A stretch of DNA of 64,000 bases from DATJGR01 sp963787045 (GTDB lineage: Bacteria > Pseudomonadota > Gammaproteobacteria > Pseudomonadales > Azotimanducaceae), in NCBI GenBank assembly GCA_963787045.1, contig CAWBBR010000003.1, positions 372,001 to 436,000 of the forward strand, read 5' to 3'. The position numbers and the translations under genes are program-made. Below, piece by piece: positions 38,541 through 47,319 of the stretch. Each line of letters starts with the position of its first letter. The first letter of the stretch is position 1. The notes beneath the pieces are model-generated. The model was not told where the DNA came from. It did no database searches and was given only the letters and a program-made list of their open reading frames with translations.

Positions 38541-39035
38541 ATGGCAGGCACCGACGTAGCCTTCGACGGCCGGACCTTTCGCAACACGCTGTCGCAGTTC
38601 TGCACCGGCGTGGTCATTGCGACGGGTGTGCTCGACGGTCAGCCGGCCGGCTTCGCCGCGCAATCGTTCACGTCGTTGTCGCTCGATCCGCCGCTCGTTG
38701 CGGTGTGTCCGGGCAAGACCAGCACCAGCTGGCCGAAGCTGCGTCGCTCCGGCAGCTTCTGCATCAACGTGTTGTCGGCGCGGCAGAAAGTGGTCTGCGA
38801 TCAGTTCGCCAAGCCGGGCCAGTTTGCGGACGTCGGCTGGCGGCCCGGCGTAACCGGTTCGCCGGTGCTCGACGGCGTCATCGCGTACATCGATTGCAGT
38901 CTCGAAGCCGAGCACGATGCCGGCGATCACATCATCGCCGTCGGCCGCGTGCGCGATCTGCAGATTCTCGACGCCGGAGCCGAACCGCTGTTGTTCTTCC
39001 GTGGCACTTACGGACGCTTCGAGACTTTCATTTAG
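38541..39035 (+). CDS. Flavin reductase family protein
   Basis: A 164-residue flavin reductase-like, FMN-binding split-barrel protein. TLSQFCTGVVIATG, the flavin-contacting FAAQSFTSLSLDPPLVAVC, and a final FFRGTYGRFETF match HsaB/HpaC-type NAD(P)H:flavin reductases that feed reduced flavin to monooxygenases. It heads a plus-strand unit with the nitronate monooxygenase and DUF502 genes. A flavin-using partner in the window could be either LLM protein, though no direct pairing is shown. Confidence 0.88.
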   Translation: MAGTDVAFDGRTFRNTLSQFCTGVVIATGVLDGQPAGFAAQSFTSLSLDPPLVAVCPGKTSTSWPKLRRSGSFCINVLSARQKVVCDQFAKPGQFADVGWRPGVTGSPVLDGVIAYIDCSLEAEHDAGDHIIAVGRVRDLQILDAGAEPLLFFRGTYGRFETFI

Positions 39036-39073
39036 GGTCGCGCCTCAAGTCGATTCGTTAGGGATTTTCGAAA

Positions 39074-40189
39074 ATGTTCAAGACACGGGTCTGCGAGATA
39101 CTGGAGATCGATTTCCCGATCGTTTTGGCGGGAATGGGCGGTGCGAGCACGCCCGAATTGGCCGCGGCGGTCTCTAACGCCGGTGGACTCGGCGTGCTCG
39201 GTGCAGCCGGTTGCGGACCGAAGCTGCTGCGCGAATGGATCCGCCGCACGCGCGAACTCACCGACAAGCCGTTTGGGGTCGACACGCTGCTGCCGGCATC
39301 GGTGAGGCGCGCCGACTACTCGCACAGCGACGGTCCGACACCGATGGACCTGCTGCCCGAGATGCAGGCGTTTGCCGCGCAGTTCATGCAGGCACAACAC
39401 CTCGAGCCCGTCGACCCGGCCATGTTGCGACAGCGCCGCGAGCCCGGCGAACCGGCGCCGCTGTCGAAGGAATTCTTCGACGCGCAGATGGAGGTGGTGA
39501 TCGAAGAGCGCGTGCCGGTGTACGCGTCGGGTCTCGGCAATCCCGGCCCGTGGATGAAGCGGCTGCGGGCCAACAACACGAAAGTGATGTGCGTGGTCGG
39601 CAAAGTGAAGCACGCCGTGCAGGTGATTCAGGCCGGTATCGACATCGTCGTGGCGCAAGGCCACGACGGCGGTGGACACAATTCGCCGATCGGTACGATG
39701 GCGCTGATTCCGCAGGTGGTGGACGCGGTCGGCGACGTACCGGTTCTCGGCGCGGGCGGCATCACCGATGGGCGCGGCATCGCCGCCGCGATGATGCTGG
39801 GAGCCGAAGGGGTGTGGGTGGGCTCGGCGTTTCTCGCATCGAAGGAAGCCGGCATCCAGGATTTCCAGAAGCAGGCGATCGTCGACGCGAGCGAAGACGG
39901 CACGGTGGTGTCGCGCAGCGTCACCGGCAAACCGGCGCGGATCATCCGCAGCTTGTGGACCGATGCGTGGGAACGCGCGGACAAGACGCCGTTGCCGATG
40001 CCGTATCAAGGCGCGGTTTCGGGGCCGGTGCTCGCCGCCGCATCGCGCGACAAGCGCGGCGACGTGAATCCGGGGTTCGCGGGGCAGGGCATCGGTCTCA
40101 TCAAGTCGGTGCGTCCGGCGGCGGAGATCTTCAAGGAACTGGTGTGGGGCGCCGAGCAGGCGCTGAAACGCAGTTCGAACTGGGTTTGA
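39074..40189 (+). CDS. Nitronate monooxygenase / 2-nitropropane dioxygenase family
   Basis: A 371-residue FMN TIM-barrel protein. FPIVLAGMGGASTPELAAAVSNAGGLGVLG, the phosphate-binding AQGHDGGGHNSPIGTMALIP and GAGGITDGRGIAAAMMLGAEGVWVGSAF are the standard blocks. The usual catalytic His is in GGGHNSP. The family includes nitronate-oxidising enzymes and enoyl reductase-like proteins; the true substrate here is unknown. A 12-bp palindrome ATTTTCGAAAAT overlaps the start codon and the ribosome site is weak. Confidence 0.85.
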   Translation: MFKTRVCEILEIDFPIVLAGMGGASTPELAAAVSNAGGLGVLGAAGCGPKLLREWIRRTRELTDKPFGVDTLLPASVRRADYSHSDGPTPMDLLPEMQAFAAQFMQAQHLEPVDPAMLRQRREPGEPAPLSKEFFDAQMEVVIEERVPVYASGLGNPGPWMKRLRANNTKVMCVVGKVKHAVQVIQAGIDIVVAQGHDGGGHNSPIGTMALIPQVVDAVGDVPVLGAGGITDGRGIAAAMMLGAEGVWVGSAFLASKEAGIQDFQKQAIVDASEDGTVVSRSVTGKPARIIRSLWTDAWERADKTPLPMPYQGAVSGPVLAAASRDKRGDVNPGFAGQGIGLIKSVRPAAEIFKELVWGAEQALKRSSNWV

Positions 40190-40194
40190 CGAAT

Positions 40195-40839
40195 ATGGCG
40201 GGAGAGCACCACTACATTCGCACCACGCTCATCGGCGGTGTGCTCGTCGTCTTGCCGCTGTTCGTATTCGCGAATCTGTTGTTGTGGCTGGGCGCGTGGA
40301 TCGGCGGCAAGACCGAGCCGGTCGCCGAGTTCGTGGCGCGCGACTTCGAAGTGCCGATGTGGTTCGGTCAAGCGCTGACCATCGCCGCGATTCTGCTTGC
40401 GTGTTTCGTACTCGGCGCGATCGTCAGCACGCGCTTCGGCAATCGCGCGTTCAACTGGCTCGAACGCAACACGATGCAACGGGTGCCGGGATATAAGCCC
40501 GTTAAAGAGATCGTGAGCTATCTGGGCAAGCGCGATCAGAATCCGTTTGCGCGACCGGTGCTCGTAACGGTAGGCGAAGATCTGCGCATGACCGGCTTTC
40601 TAGCTGACGACGGCCCTGAGGGGACGAGCGTGTTCGTGCCGACTGGGCCGAATCCGACCACCGGTCTGATTCTGCACGTGCTGCCGTCGCAGGTGCAGCG
40701 GGTCGCAATGCCAGGAAGCGACGTGCTGCAAACGGTCATTGCGTGCGGGGCGGGGTCTCAGCGGCTGTTGCGATCTCTCGTGCAGCCTGGCGTCGCGCTC
40801 GCAGAAAGCGTACCAGCCATATCAGCAGACCGACGCTGA
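40195..40839 (+). CDS. DUF502 membrane protein
   Basis: A 214-residue inner-membrane protein with two helices (residues about 10-32 and 58-80) and a soluble C-terminal domain. It has the DUF502 blocks GYKPVKEIVSYLGKRDQNPF and FVPTGPNPTTGLILHVLP. Function unknown. ATG at 40195 lies 5 bp after the nitronate monooxygenase stop. The C-terminal 34 codons overlap the convergent DedA gene by 104 bp; family members often end near this point, so the tail could be an extension made by read-through of a lost stop. Confidence 0.82.
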   Translation: MAGEHHYIRTTLIGGVLVVLPLFVFANLLLWLGAWIGGKTEPVAEFVARDFEVPMWFGQALTIAAILLACFVLGAIVSTRFGNRAFNWLERNTMQRVPGYKPVKEIVSYLGKRDQNPFARPVLVTVGEDLRMTGFLADDGPEGTSVFVPTGPNPTTGLILHVLPSQVQRVAMPGSDVLQTVIACGAGSQRLLRSLVQPGVALAESVPAISADRR

Positions 40840-41347
40840 TCAACACGGCCGGTACGATCACCTCGTAGTTCTTGCTGGATCCCAACAGCGACTCTGCCGT
40901 GTGGCCGAAGTAGAAGCCGATGGCGGGAATCGAAGTCGCCCAGACGAACGCACCGATCGCGTTCAACAGTATGAAGCGCGGCCATGCGATCGAGGTGATG
41001 CTGCCGGCGACGAACGGCGTCGCATTGCGGATGCCGTAAACGAAACGGAAGCCGAGCAGCACGGGGATCTGATAGCGGTTCAACAACTGTTCGGCGCGTG
41101 CCATCTGCTTTCGAATCAGGGCCGACTTCGGTTTCCAGCGTGAACCGAACCTGCGGCCCAACCAGAACGCGGTTTGATCGCCGCAGAACGAACCGATGAA
41201 CGTCACCACCATCACGAGTCTCAAATCGAGCAGCTCACCGTGCGCGAGAAATCCACCGAGCAACGCGACCGACTCGCCTTCGAAGAACGTTCCGATGAAT
41301 ACCGCCACATAGCCGTATTGTTGGATCCATGCCGCGAGTTCGTTCAT
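40736..41347 (-). CDS. DedA family membrane protein
   Basis: A 203-residue inner-membrane protein. FFEGESVALLGGFLAH and GDQTAFWLGRRFG are the DedA signature, followed by the re-entrant-type GFRFVYGIRNATPFVAGS and several C-terminal helices. DedA proteins move undecaprenyl phosphate or phospholipids across the membrane and support proton-motive force. Its 3' end overlaps DUF502 on the opposite strand. It is divergent from corA with 61 bp between starts. Confidence 0.9.
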   Translation of the reverse strand: MNELAAWIQQYGYVAVFIGTFFEGESVALLGGFLAHGELLDLRLVMVVTFIGSFCGDQTAFWLGRRFGSRWKPKSALIRKQMARAEQLLNRYQIPVLLGFRFVYGIRNATPFVAGSITSIAWPRFILLNAIGAFVWATSIPAIGFYFGHTAESLLGSSKNYEVIVPAVLISVGLLIWLVRFLRARRQAAREIATAAETPPRTQ

Positions 41348-41408
41348 CTATGGCTCATCGTTGCGTGCCCGGATACTGTAACCGCTTCGACCCGATGAGT
41401 AAGTCGCC

Positions 41409-42478
41409 ATGAAGCAGTCAACGCGTAGGCGGATGCCGGGAACCGCACCGGGTACGTTCGATACGGAGCAGGTGAGGGCGGCGCAGCATCCGCACGTCGA
41501 GATCATCGACTACTCGGCGAAGTCGTTCTCGGCCGTGTCGAACGATCTCGATCGACTGGACGCAGCACCGGTCGAAGGCGTCCGCTGGATCCACGTCGCC
41601 GGTGTGCCGACGATGGATGTGCTGGAGCGATTGAAGAAGCTGTATTCGCTCGATGCGCTCGCGCTGGAAGACGTCGTCAACCTGGGTCAGCGGCCGAAGT
41701 TCACCGAATACGCCAATCACGTGTTCGTGACGCTGTTGATTCCAAAGCCCGATGCGCCGGGGCAGTTCGAGCAGTTGAGCGTGTTCACCGATCACAACTA
41801 CGTGATCAGCTTCCACGCACGGCACACAAGGGTTGCTCGATCCGATCCGCACGCGCCTGGCGAGTGAACAGAGCCGGATGCGGCGCAACGATGCGAGTTA
41901 TCTGCTGTACGCGATGATCGACCTCGCGATCGACTATCTGTTTCCCGGTCATCGACGACGTCGGCACCGAACTGTCGGCGCTCGAGGTCGAGATACTGGA
42001 TCGCCCCGTACCCAAGGCGTTGGCGAAGGTGCATTCGATCCGCAATCGGCTGCTGCTGTATCGGCGCACCGCGTGGGCAACGCGCGAGATTCTCGCCGAT
42101 CTGTTCCGGCATCTCGATGCGTCGGATACCGAGCGCGGCTATCTGCGGCCGTATCTGCAGGACTGCTACGACCACATCGTCAGCGTGATCGACCTGTTGG
42201 AAATGCACCGCGAGGTTGCGACGAGCCTGGTCGAGGTTTACCTGTCGCTGGTCAGCAATCGACTCAACGAGGCGATGCGGGTACTGACGGTCATTGCAAC
42301 GTTGTTCATCCCCCCAACGTTCCTGGTGGGGCTGTACGGCATGAATTTCGATCGCGCAGCAGGACCGTTGAGCATGCCGGAACTCGGCTGGCCATACGGT
42401 TACGTGGCGGTGCTTGCCGTGATCGGGGCGTCGATGGTCGCGATGCTGATCTTCTTCAGGCGCAGGCGCTGGATCTGA
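41409..42478 (+). CDS. corA: CorA family magnesium/cobalt transporter (two apparent frameshifts)
   Basis: A 355-residue (restored) CorA channel. The N-terminal soluble domain VRWIHVAGVPTMDVLERLKK and LGQRPKFTEYANHVFVTL is in the first frame. RRNDASYLLYAMIDLAIDYLFP is in the second. The long helix SIRNRLLLYRRTAWATREIL and the pore helix with the GMN signature in VGLYGMNFDRAAGP are in the third. Changes near 41822 and 41949 each read as an extra C. The C-terminus RRRRWI has the usual basic end. It is convergent with the enoyl-CoA hydratase-type gene. Confidence 0.88.
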
Positions 42479-42485
42479 GCGCCAC

Positions 42486-43423
42486 CTAATTCTCGAGTGC
42501 GCTTCCAGTACTGCGAAGGTGAGCGAAGCGCGCCTGCGTGAGTGGCGTTTGCACCAGTTCGAGGAAGTGGCGGCGCTCGAGGTCGAGCAGATGCTGTTCG
42601 GGAACGCTCCGCGCGCCGCCGTCGCCGCCGCACAACACGCGGGCGATCTCGGCATTGACGTGACGCTGGTGCGGCGTGACGTCTTCCGCTTGCGAAGCGA
42701 TCAAGCGCGCGCACCCTTCCGAGCCGGCGACGCGGATCAGCGGATTGCGTGGCGGCGGCGTGTAGCCGCTTTTCGATAGCGAATGCCCGAGTTGTGTCGC
42801 GACCGAGAGCAGATCTTCGCTGTCGCTGACTACGTCGTGCTTCGGTGAGCAGATCGAATTGCTTCGCGTCGCGCGCGTAAGCGATGCGCGCGCCCGACAC
42901 CACGGCGAAGGCGCGTTCGAGATTCGGCATGAAGTCGTCGGCGCTGCGCCGCGCCGCGCGCCACGCCATCTCTTTCACGCCGCCGCCGGCGGGCATCACG
43001 CCGATCGATGCCTCGGCCAGACCGATGGGACTCTTCGGGGCGGCGACCACGCGCGTGCAGTGCATCAGCACCTCGCAGCCGCCGGAGACGGCGACACCGC
43101 GCGTTACTGCGATGGTCGGTACGCGCGCGTGGCGCAACGCGAGCATCGTCTGCTGGTAGTAGTGCAACAGGCGATCGAGCGGCGCCGAATCGCCCGCTAT
43201 CGCTGCACTCAACCCATCGCCGAGATCGGCGCCGTATGCAAAATCCTTCTGACCTTCGCCGATCACCAGCACTTCGGCGCGCGACTCGGCCAGCGCAATC
43301 GCGCGGTGATAGGCATCGAGCACGGCTTCCGAGATGGTCGGCCGATCGCCGGCGAGGCGTGACGATCACCGCGCCGTCATCGTGCCAGCAGCGGATACCG
43401 GGCGATTCGAACTCGACGTGCAT
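42486..43423 (-). CDS. Enoyl-CoA hydratase half of a FadB-type enzyme, free-standing (two apparent frameshifts)
   Basis: A 311-residue (restored) protein that matches the C-terminal enoyl-CoA hydratase half of the 800-residue 3-hydroxyacyl-CoA dehydrogenase/enoyl-CoA hydratase family. FAYGADLGDG, VAVSGGCEVLMHCTRVV and SIGVMPAGGGVKEMAWR are the crotonase core. The tail VPEQHLLDLERRHFLELVQTP is the usual end of the long family. The dehydrogenase half is absent: the ATG at 43423 is 4 bp after the SDR stop, so this seems to be a true start. Frame changes near 43362 and 42840 each read as +1. It is the last gene of the ECH / LLM / SDR set. Confidence 0.75.
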
Positions 43424-43427
43424 CGGC

Positions 43428-44108
43428 TCAGCTGAGCGCTTCGACCGGCAACGCCACGCCGTGGATCGCGTGCGCGGCGTCGGAGGCGAGGAACGCGATC
43501 GCGCGCGCAAGGTCGGCCGGCGCCACCCACTTCGCGTAGTCGGCGCCGGGCATGTCCTGCCGGTTGCGCGCGGTGTCGATGACGCTCGGCAGCACGCAAT
43601 TGACGTTCACGCCGCTGCCTTTCAGTTCGTCGGCCAGGCTCTCGGTCAGACGAATGACGACGCTCTTCGACGCGCAGTACGCACCCATGCGTCCTGCACC
43701 TTTCAAGCCGGCGCGCGCGCCGATGTTGACGATCTTGCCGCGGCGCGCCGCGAGCATCGACGGCACCGTCGCGCGCACCATGTTCAGCATCGTGATCACG
43801 TTCAGGTCGAACATGAACTTCCACGTTTTGTCGGTGGTTTCGTGCACTGCCTCGCCCATCGTGAAACCGCCGGCCACGTTCGCCAGCACGTCGATGTTGC
43901 CGAGCTGCCGTGTGACATCGGCGACGATCGCCTGCGCCGCTTTCGCATCGGTGAGGTCGCCGACCAGCGACAGATGCGCGCCGGGCGTCGCGAGGATGTC
44001 TACCAGTGCGAGCTTGGCGCCTCGGCCGGCGAACTCTTCGGCAACCGCTTTGCCGAGCGCGCCGGCCGCGCCGGTGATGACGACGACTTTGCCGCGGAAA
44101 TCGTCCAT
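43428..44108 (-). CDS. SDR family oxidoreductase
   Basis: A 226-residue short-chain dehydrogenase. The cofactor loop is VVITGAAGALGKAVAEEF (TGxxxGxG type); VLANVAGGF replaces the usual NNAG, and the active site is YCASK with Tyr-x-x-x-Lys. Loss of the Rossmann acidic residue is not seen (LVDI follows beta2), so NAD is likely. ATG overlaps the LLM gene stop as TGATG, so it is coupled to that oxidoreductase. It probably oxidises a hydroxyl group in the same pathway. Confidence 0.88.
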   Translation of the reverse strand: MDDFRGKVVVITGAAGALGKAVAEEFAGRGAKLALVDILATPGAHLSLVGDLTDAKAAQAIVADVTRQLGNIDVLANVAGGFTMGEAVHETTDKTWKFMFDLNVITMLNMVRATVPSMLAARRGKIVNIGARAGLKGAGRMGAYCASKSVVIRLTESLADELKGSGVNVNCVLPSVIDTARNRQDMPGADYAKWVAPADLARAIAFLASDAAHAIHGVALPVEALS

Positions 44109-44989
44109 CAGCTTGCCGCGCCTTTCAGTTCTTCGAGCGCCTGCCAGTGCAGATCGCCAAAGGTGCCGTTCGGATTGATCGGCTGAATGCAGACGTGGCT
44201 CGCGCCCGCGTCGAAGTGCGCCTTGATGCGTTTCTTGATCGCGTCGGCAGTTCCCCAGGCGAACGTCGCGTCGACGAAACGGTCGGAGCCGCCGTTCGCG
44301 AGGTCGTCTTCCGTGAGACCCATCCGCAACCAGTTGTTGCGATAGTTGGGCAGACCGAGATAAATCGCTGCGTTTGCGCGCGCAAGCGGTCGCGCCTTCG
44401 CAGGATCGGTTTCCAGGATCACTTTCTGTTCGACGCAGAGCCATGGCTTCGGCCCGAGAATTTTCCGCGCCATCGCCGTGTGGTCAGGAGAGCTGAAGTA
44501 CGGATGCGCGCCGGTGCACATGTCGCGCGCGAGTTCGAGCATTTTCGGTCCTAGCGCGGCGATGACACGCGGCGGCGGCTCCGACGGCGGAACTGCGCCG
44601 TACGGCGACGCATCCATCTTCGCCAGATAGTTGCGCATCGTTTCGACGGGTTTGCCGTATGTGAGACCCCGGACGTTCTCGACCATCGGTTTGTGCGATA
44701 CGCCGAGGCCCAGCAGGAAGCGGTTGTTCGATTGTTCCGCGAGGGTCTTCTGACCCGACATCGTGACACCGGGTTCGCGGTGATAGATCGACGCGATGCC
44801 GGTCGCGACGATGAGCTTCTGGGTTTTTGCGAGCAGCCACGCGGCGTGCGCGAACGGGTTGCGGCCGGTTGTTTCGGGTATCCACAGCGCCGAATAGCCG
44901 AGCCCTTCGATGCGTTGCGCGGTTTCCGCGGCCTTGTTTGCCGGCATGGTCTCCGTGAAATACCAGACACCGAGTTTTCCGAGATTCAT
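44108..44989 (-). CDS. LLM class flavin-dependent oxidoreductase, second copy
   Basis: A 293-residue luciferase-like barrel of the short F420-type subgroup. LGVWYFTETMPANKAAETAQ starts it; GYSALWIPETTGRNPFAHAAWLL and FLLGLGVSHKPMVE are the family blocks. It differs from the first LLM protein (351 residues) in length and sequence, so it is not a recent duplicate. It lies between the enoyl-CoA hydratase (33 bp upstream) and the SDR (coupled), which suggests a role in catabolism of an acyl-CoA-linked compound. Confidence 0.85.
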   Translation of the reverse strand: MNLGKLGVWYFTETMPANKAAETAQRIEGLGYSALWIPETTGRNPFAHAAWLLAKTQKLIVATGIASIYHREPGVTMSGQKTLAEQSNNRFLLGLGVSHKPMVENVRGLTYGKPVETMRNYLAKMDASPYGAVPPSEPPPRVIAALGPKMLELARDMCTGAHPYFSSPDHTAMARKILGPKPWLCVEQKVILETDPAKARPLARANAAIYLGLPNYRNNWLRMGLTEDDLANGGSDRFVDATFAWGTADAIKKRIKAHFDAGASHVCIQPINPNGTFGDLHWQALEELKGAAS

Positions 44990-45022
44990 GTCCTACCCCT
45001 TAACGTGATCGGCAGCGATCGT

Positions 45023-45829
45023 TCACTTGCCTTTGAAATTGCCGGGACGACGCTCCGATACCGCGCGAATGCCTTCGTCCGCATCTTCCGTACCGCGCAG
45101 CCATTGCTGCTCCTTCAGTTCGTGCTCCGTGGCGGCCGCGACCTTGTCGGCGAGCCCTTGGCGCATCGTGGCGCGCACCGACACCACGGCGAGCGGCGCG
45201 TTCTCTGCAATCTCCATGGCCAATGCGCGCGCCGCATCGCGCAGATTGTCCTGATCGACGAGCCGATCGGCGAGGCCGATCTTCACCGCTTCCTCGCCGC
45301 TCAATCGCCGTCCGGTCAGGAACATCATGTTGGCGGCTTGCTCGCCGACGAGGCGCGGCAGCGTCACCGTGAGACCAAAGCCGGGATGGATGCCGAGCTT
45401 CGCGAAATTCGCCGCGAAGCGCGCCTCCGGCGACACGACGCGAAAATCCGGCACGAGCGAGAGGCCGAGCCCGCCGCCGATCGCGGGTCCTTGAATGGCG
45501 CCGACCACCGGCTTCTTGCAGCTGAACAGCCGAACGGCCTCGCGATACAGCTTGCCGGTGGTGTTGCGGAACCCTTCCTCTGTAAACTCCGCGCTTCCCG
45601 ACCCGTCGCTCCGACCGCTTCCGAAGTTCGCCCCCGCACAGAACGATTTGCCCTGGGCCGCCAGCACGATGGCCCGGCACCGCGGGTCTTCGTCCATTGC
45701 GGAAAAAGCGTCGGCGATCTGGCCGATCAGACTGAAGTCGAAGAAGTTGTGCGGCGGACGCTGGATCTCGATGGTGGCGACGTGCCCGTCGAGCGAGACG
45801 CCGATGTCGGTGAACGTAGGTGCTGGCAT
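45023..45829 (-). CDS. Enoyl-CoA hydratase/isomerase family protein
   Basis: A 268-residue crotonase. ATIEIQRPPHNFFDFSLI, then GKSFCAGANFGSG (first oxyanion loop), AIQGPAIGGGLGLSL (second), and KLGIHPGFGLTVTLPRLVG. The hydratase Glu pair is not complete: the second site reads HPGFG, so an isomerase, hydrolase or other crotonase reaction is possible. It is first in a four-gene minus-strand set with LLM, SDR and the FadB-half gene. It is divergent from the MATE gene. Confidence 0.88.
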   Translation of the reverse strand: MPAPTFTDIGVSLDGHVATIEIQRPPHNFFDFSLIGQIADAFSAMDEDPRCRAIVLAAQGKSFCAGANFGSGRSDGSGSAEFTEEGFRNTTGKLYREAVRLFSCKKPVVGAIQGPAIGGGLGLSLVPDFRVVSPEARFAANFAKLGIHPGFGLTVTLPRLVGEQAANMMFLTGRRLSGEEAVKIGLADRLVDQDNLRDAARALAMEIAENAPLAVVSVRATMRQGLADKVAAATEHELKEQQWLRGTEDADEGIRAVSERRPGNFKGK

Positions 45830-45930
45830 GGCTGCGGCCCCTTACATGAGTTGGTTGGGCGTGAATTGGTTAATGCGATCGAATTAGGGCGGCAATGTTA
45901 GCAACAATCCCCGGTCGGACCTAGTAAGCC

Positions 45931-47304
45931 ATGGCGGAAGAGACCCAGGCGGCAGTCGAAGCGCATCAGCGCCCGAGCATCCTGCAACTCGCGCTGCCGG
46001 CGATTCTCGGCAATCTGCTGTACGGCATCGTCGGTCTGGTGCAGACGAAGGTGGTCGGACAGCTCGGCGCCGAGGCGCTCGCGGCAGTCGGGGCCGGGCA
46101 GCGCGTGTTCTTCGCGCTGCAGGCCGTGATGATGGCCATCGGTGCCGGTACCACGGCGCTGGTCGCGCGTGCTTGGGGGCGCAACGACGAAGTCGAGGCC
46201 GGCCGCATCACCATCGCGTCGCTGGTGCTCGGCGGCGTGTTCGGCCTGGTGCTGACGATCCCGGGTGTGTTCTTTTCGAGCCACGTCGCGTCGATATTCG
46301 GGCTGGATGCGCACACCGTCGAACTCGCGGCAGCGAACATCCGTTGGCTGTCGATCTTCAATGTCGCGTTCGCCGCCAACTTCATCATGGGCGGCGCGCT
46401 GCGCGCCGCGGGTGACGCGTGGACACCGCTCTACGTCGGCGCCTTTGTGAACGTGGTGAACATTCCACTGCTGTACGGTTTCGTGTTCGGCTTGTGGGGC
46501 TTTCCCGCGATGGGCGTAGCGGGCGCGGCGCTGTCGGCCGGCCTGTCGTTCACGCTGGGCGCGGTCATTCTGGTCGGGTTGTGGTGGAACCAGAAACTGA
46601 TGATCCGGCACATCCGCGGCGGCTGGTTCCGCATGGAGCGGTTGAAGCGATTGCTCGACATCGGCTATCCGGCGGGTCTCGAGCAGATCATCTTCCAGGC
46701 CGGCTTCTTCGCGTTCCTGATGCTGATCGGCAACTTCTACGGCACGCAGGCGTTCGCCGCGTACAACATCGGCGTGAACATGCTGAACATCTGCATGGTG
46801 GCCGGTTTTGGTTTCTCGATTGCCGGTTCGACGCTGGTCGGACAGGCGCTCGGCGCCGAGGACACGGAAGGCGCGGTGCGCGCCGGCTGGCGGTCGTTGC
46901 GCATGGCGACCGCGACGATGGGAGTGTTGGGTGCCATCGTCATCTATTTCGCCCGCGACCTCGCCACGTTCTTCATCGGCAACGACGTCGACACGATCCA
47001 GCACACGGTGGAATTCACGTACGTGCTCGGCGCGATGATGCCGCTGATGGCGGTCGATTTCGCGATCGGCGGATCGTTGCGCGGTGCCGGCGACACGCGC
47101 TTTCCGATGCTCGCAACGTTCTTCGGGCTCATCGGCATGCGGTGTACGCTGGCCGCGATCTTCACCTACTTCGGCTTGCCGGTGCGCTGGGTGTACGCGG
47201 CGTTGATCGGCGACTACGTGCTGAAGGGTGCGATGCTGCTGTGGCGATTCCAATCGGGCCGTTGGAAATACGTGGTCCGCAACGAAGAACTGATTCCGAG
47301 TTGA
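45931..47304 (+). CDS. MATE family efflux transporter
   Basis: A 457-residue membrane protein with about 12 hydrophobic helices and the pseudo-repeat of MATE carriers. LALPAILGNLLYGIVGLVQT and VVGQLGAEALAAVGAGQRV start it; ALGAEDTEGAVRAGWRSL is the equivalent in the second half. It should export cationic or other organic compounds using sodium or protons. The glycosylase gene follows 15 bp later on the same strand. An N-terminal 13-residue acidic stretch precedes the first helix. Confidence 0.9.
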   Translation: MAEETQAAVEAHQRPSILQLALPAILGNLLYGIVGLVQTKVVGQLGAEALAAVGAGQRVFFALQAVMMAIGAGTTALVARAWGRNDEVEAGRITIASLVLGGVFGLVLTIPGVFFSSHVASIFGLDAHTVELAAANIRWLSIFNVAFAANFIMGGALRAAGDAWTPLYVGAFVNVVNIPLLYGFVFGLWGFPAMGVAGAALSAGLSFTLGAVILVGLWWNQKLMIRHIRGGWFRMERLKRLLDIGYPAGLEQIIFQAGFFAFLMLIGNFYGTQAFAAYNIGVNMLNICMVAGFGFSIAGSTLVGQALGAEDTEGAVRAGWRSLRMATATMGVLGAIVIYFARDLATFFIGNDVDTIQHTVEFTYVLGAMMPLMAVDFAIGGSLRGAGDTRFPMLATFFGLIGMRCTLAAIFTYFGLPVRWVYAALIGDYVLKGAMLLWRFQSGRWKYVVRNEELIPS

Positions 47305-47319
47305 TCGGAAGGCGGGCAG

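Noticed and set aside
39064..39075. 12-bp palindrome ATTTTCGAAAAT over the nitronate monooxygenase start codon
   Set aside because: It is AT-rich and short, overlaps the start codon, and no second copy was seen nearby, so chance is a fair explanation.
41348..41408. Possible tRNA or small RNA in short gaps
   Set aside because: The gaps between genes are mostly under 200 bp, and no cloverleaf, T-loop (GTTCGAATC) or rRNA-like sequence was seen in them on either strand.
45830..45930. TTGGTT direct repeats in the ECH/MATE divergent promoter
   Set aside because: Two six-base matches within 100 bp are expected by chance, and no longer repeat or palindrome includes them.
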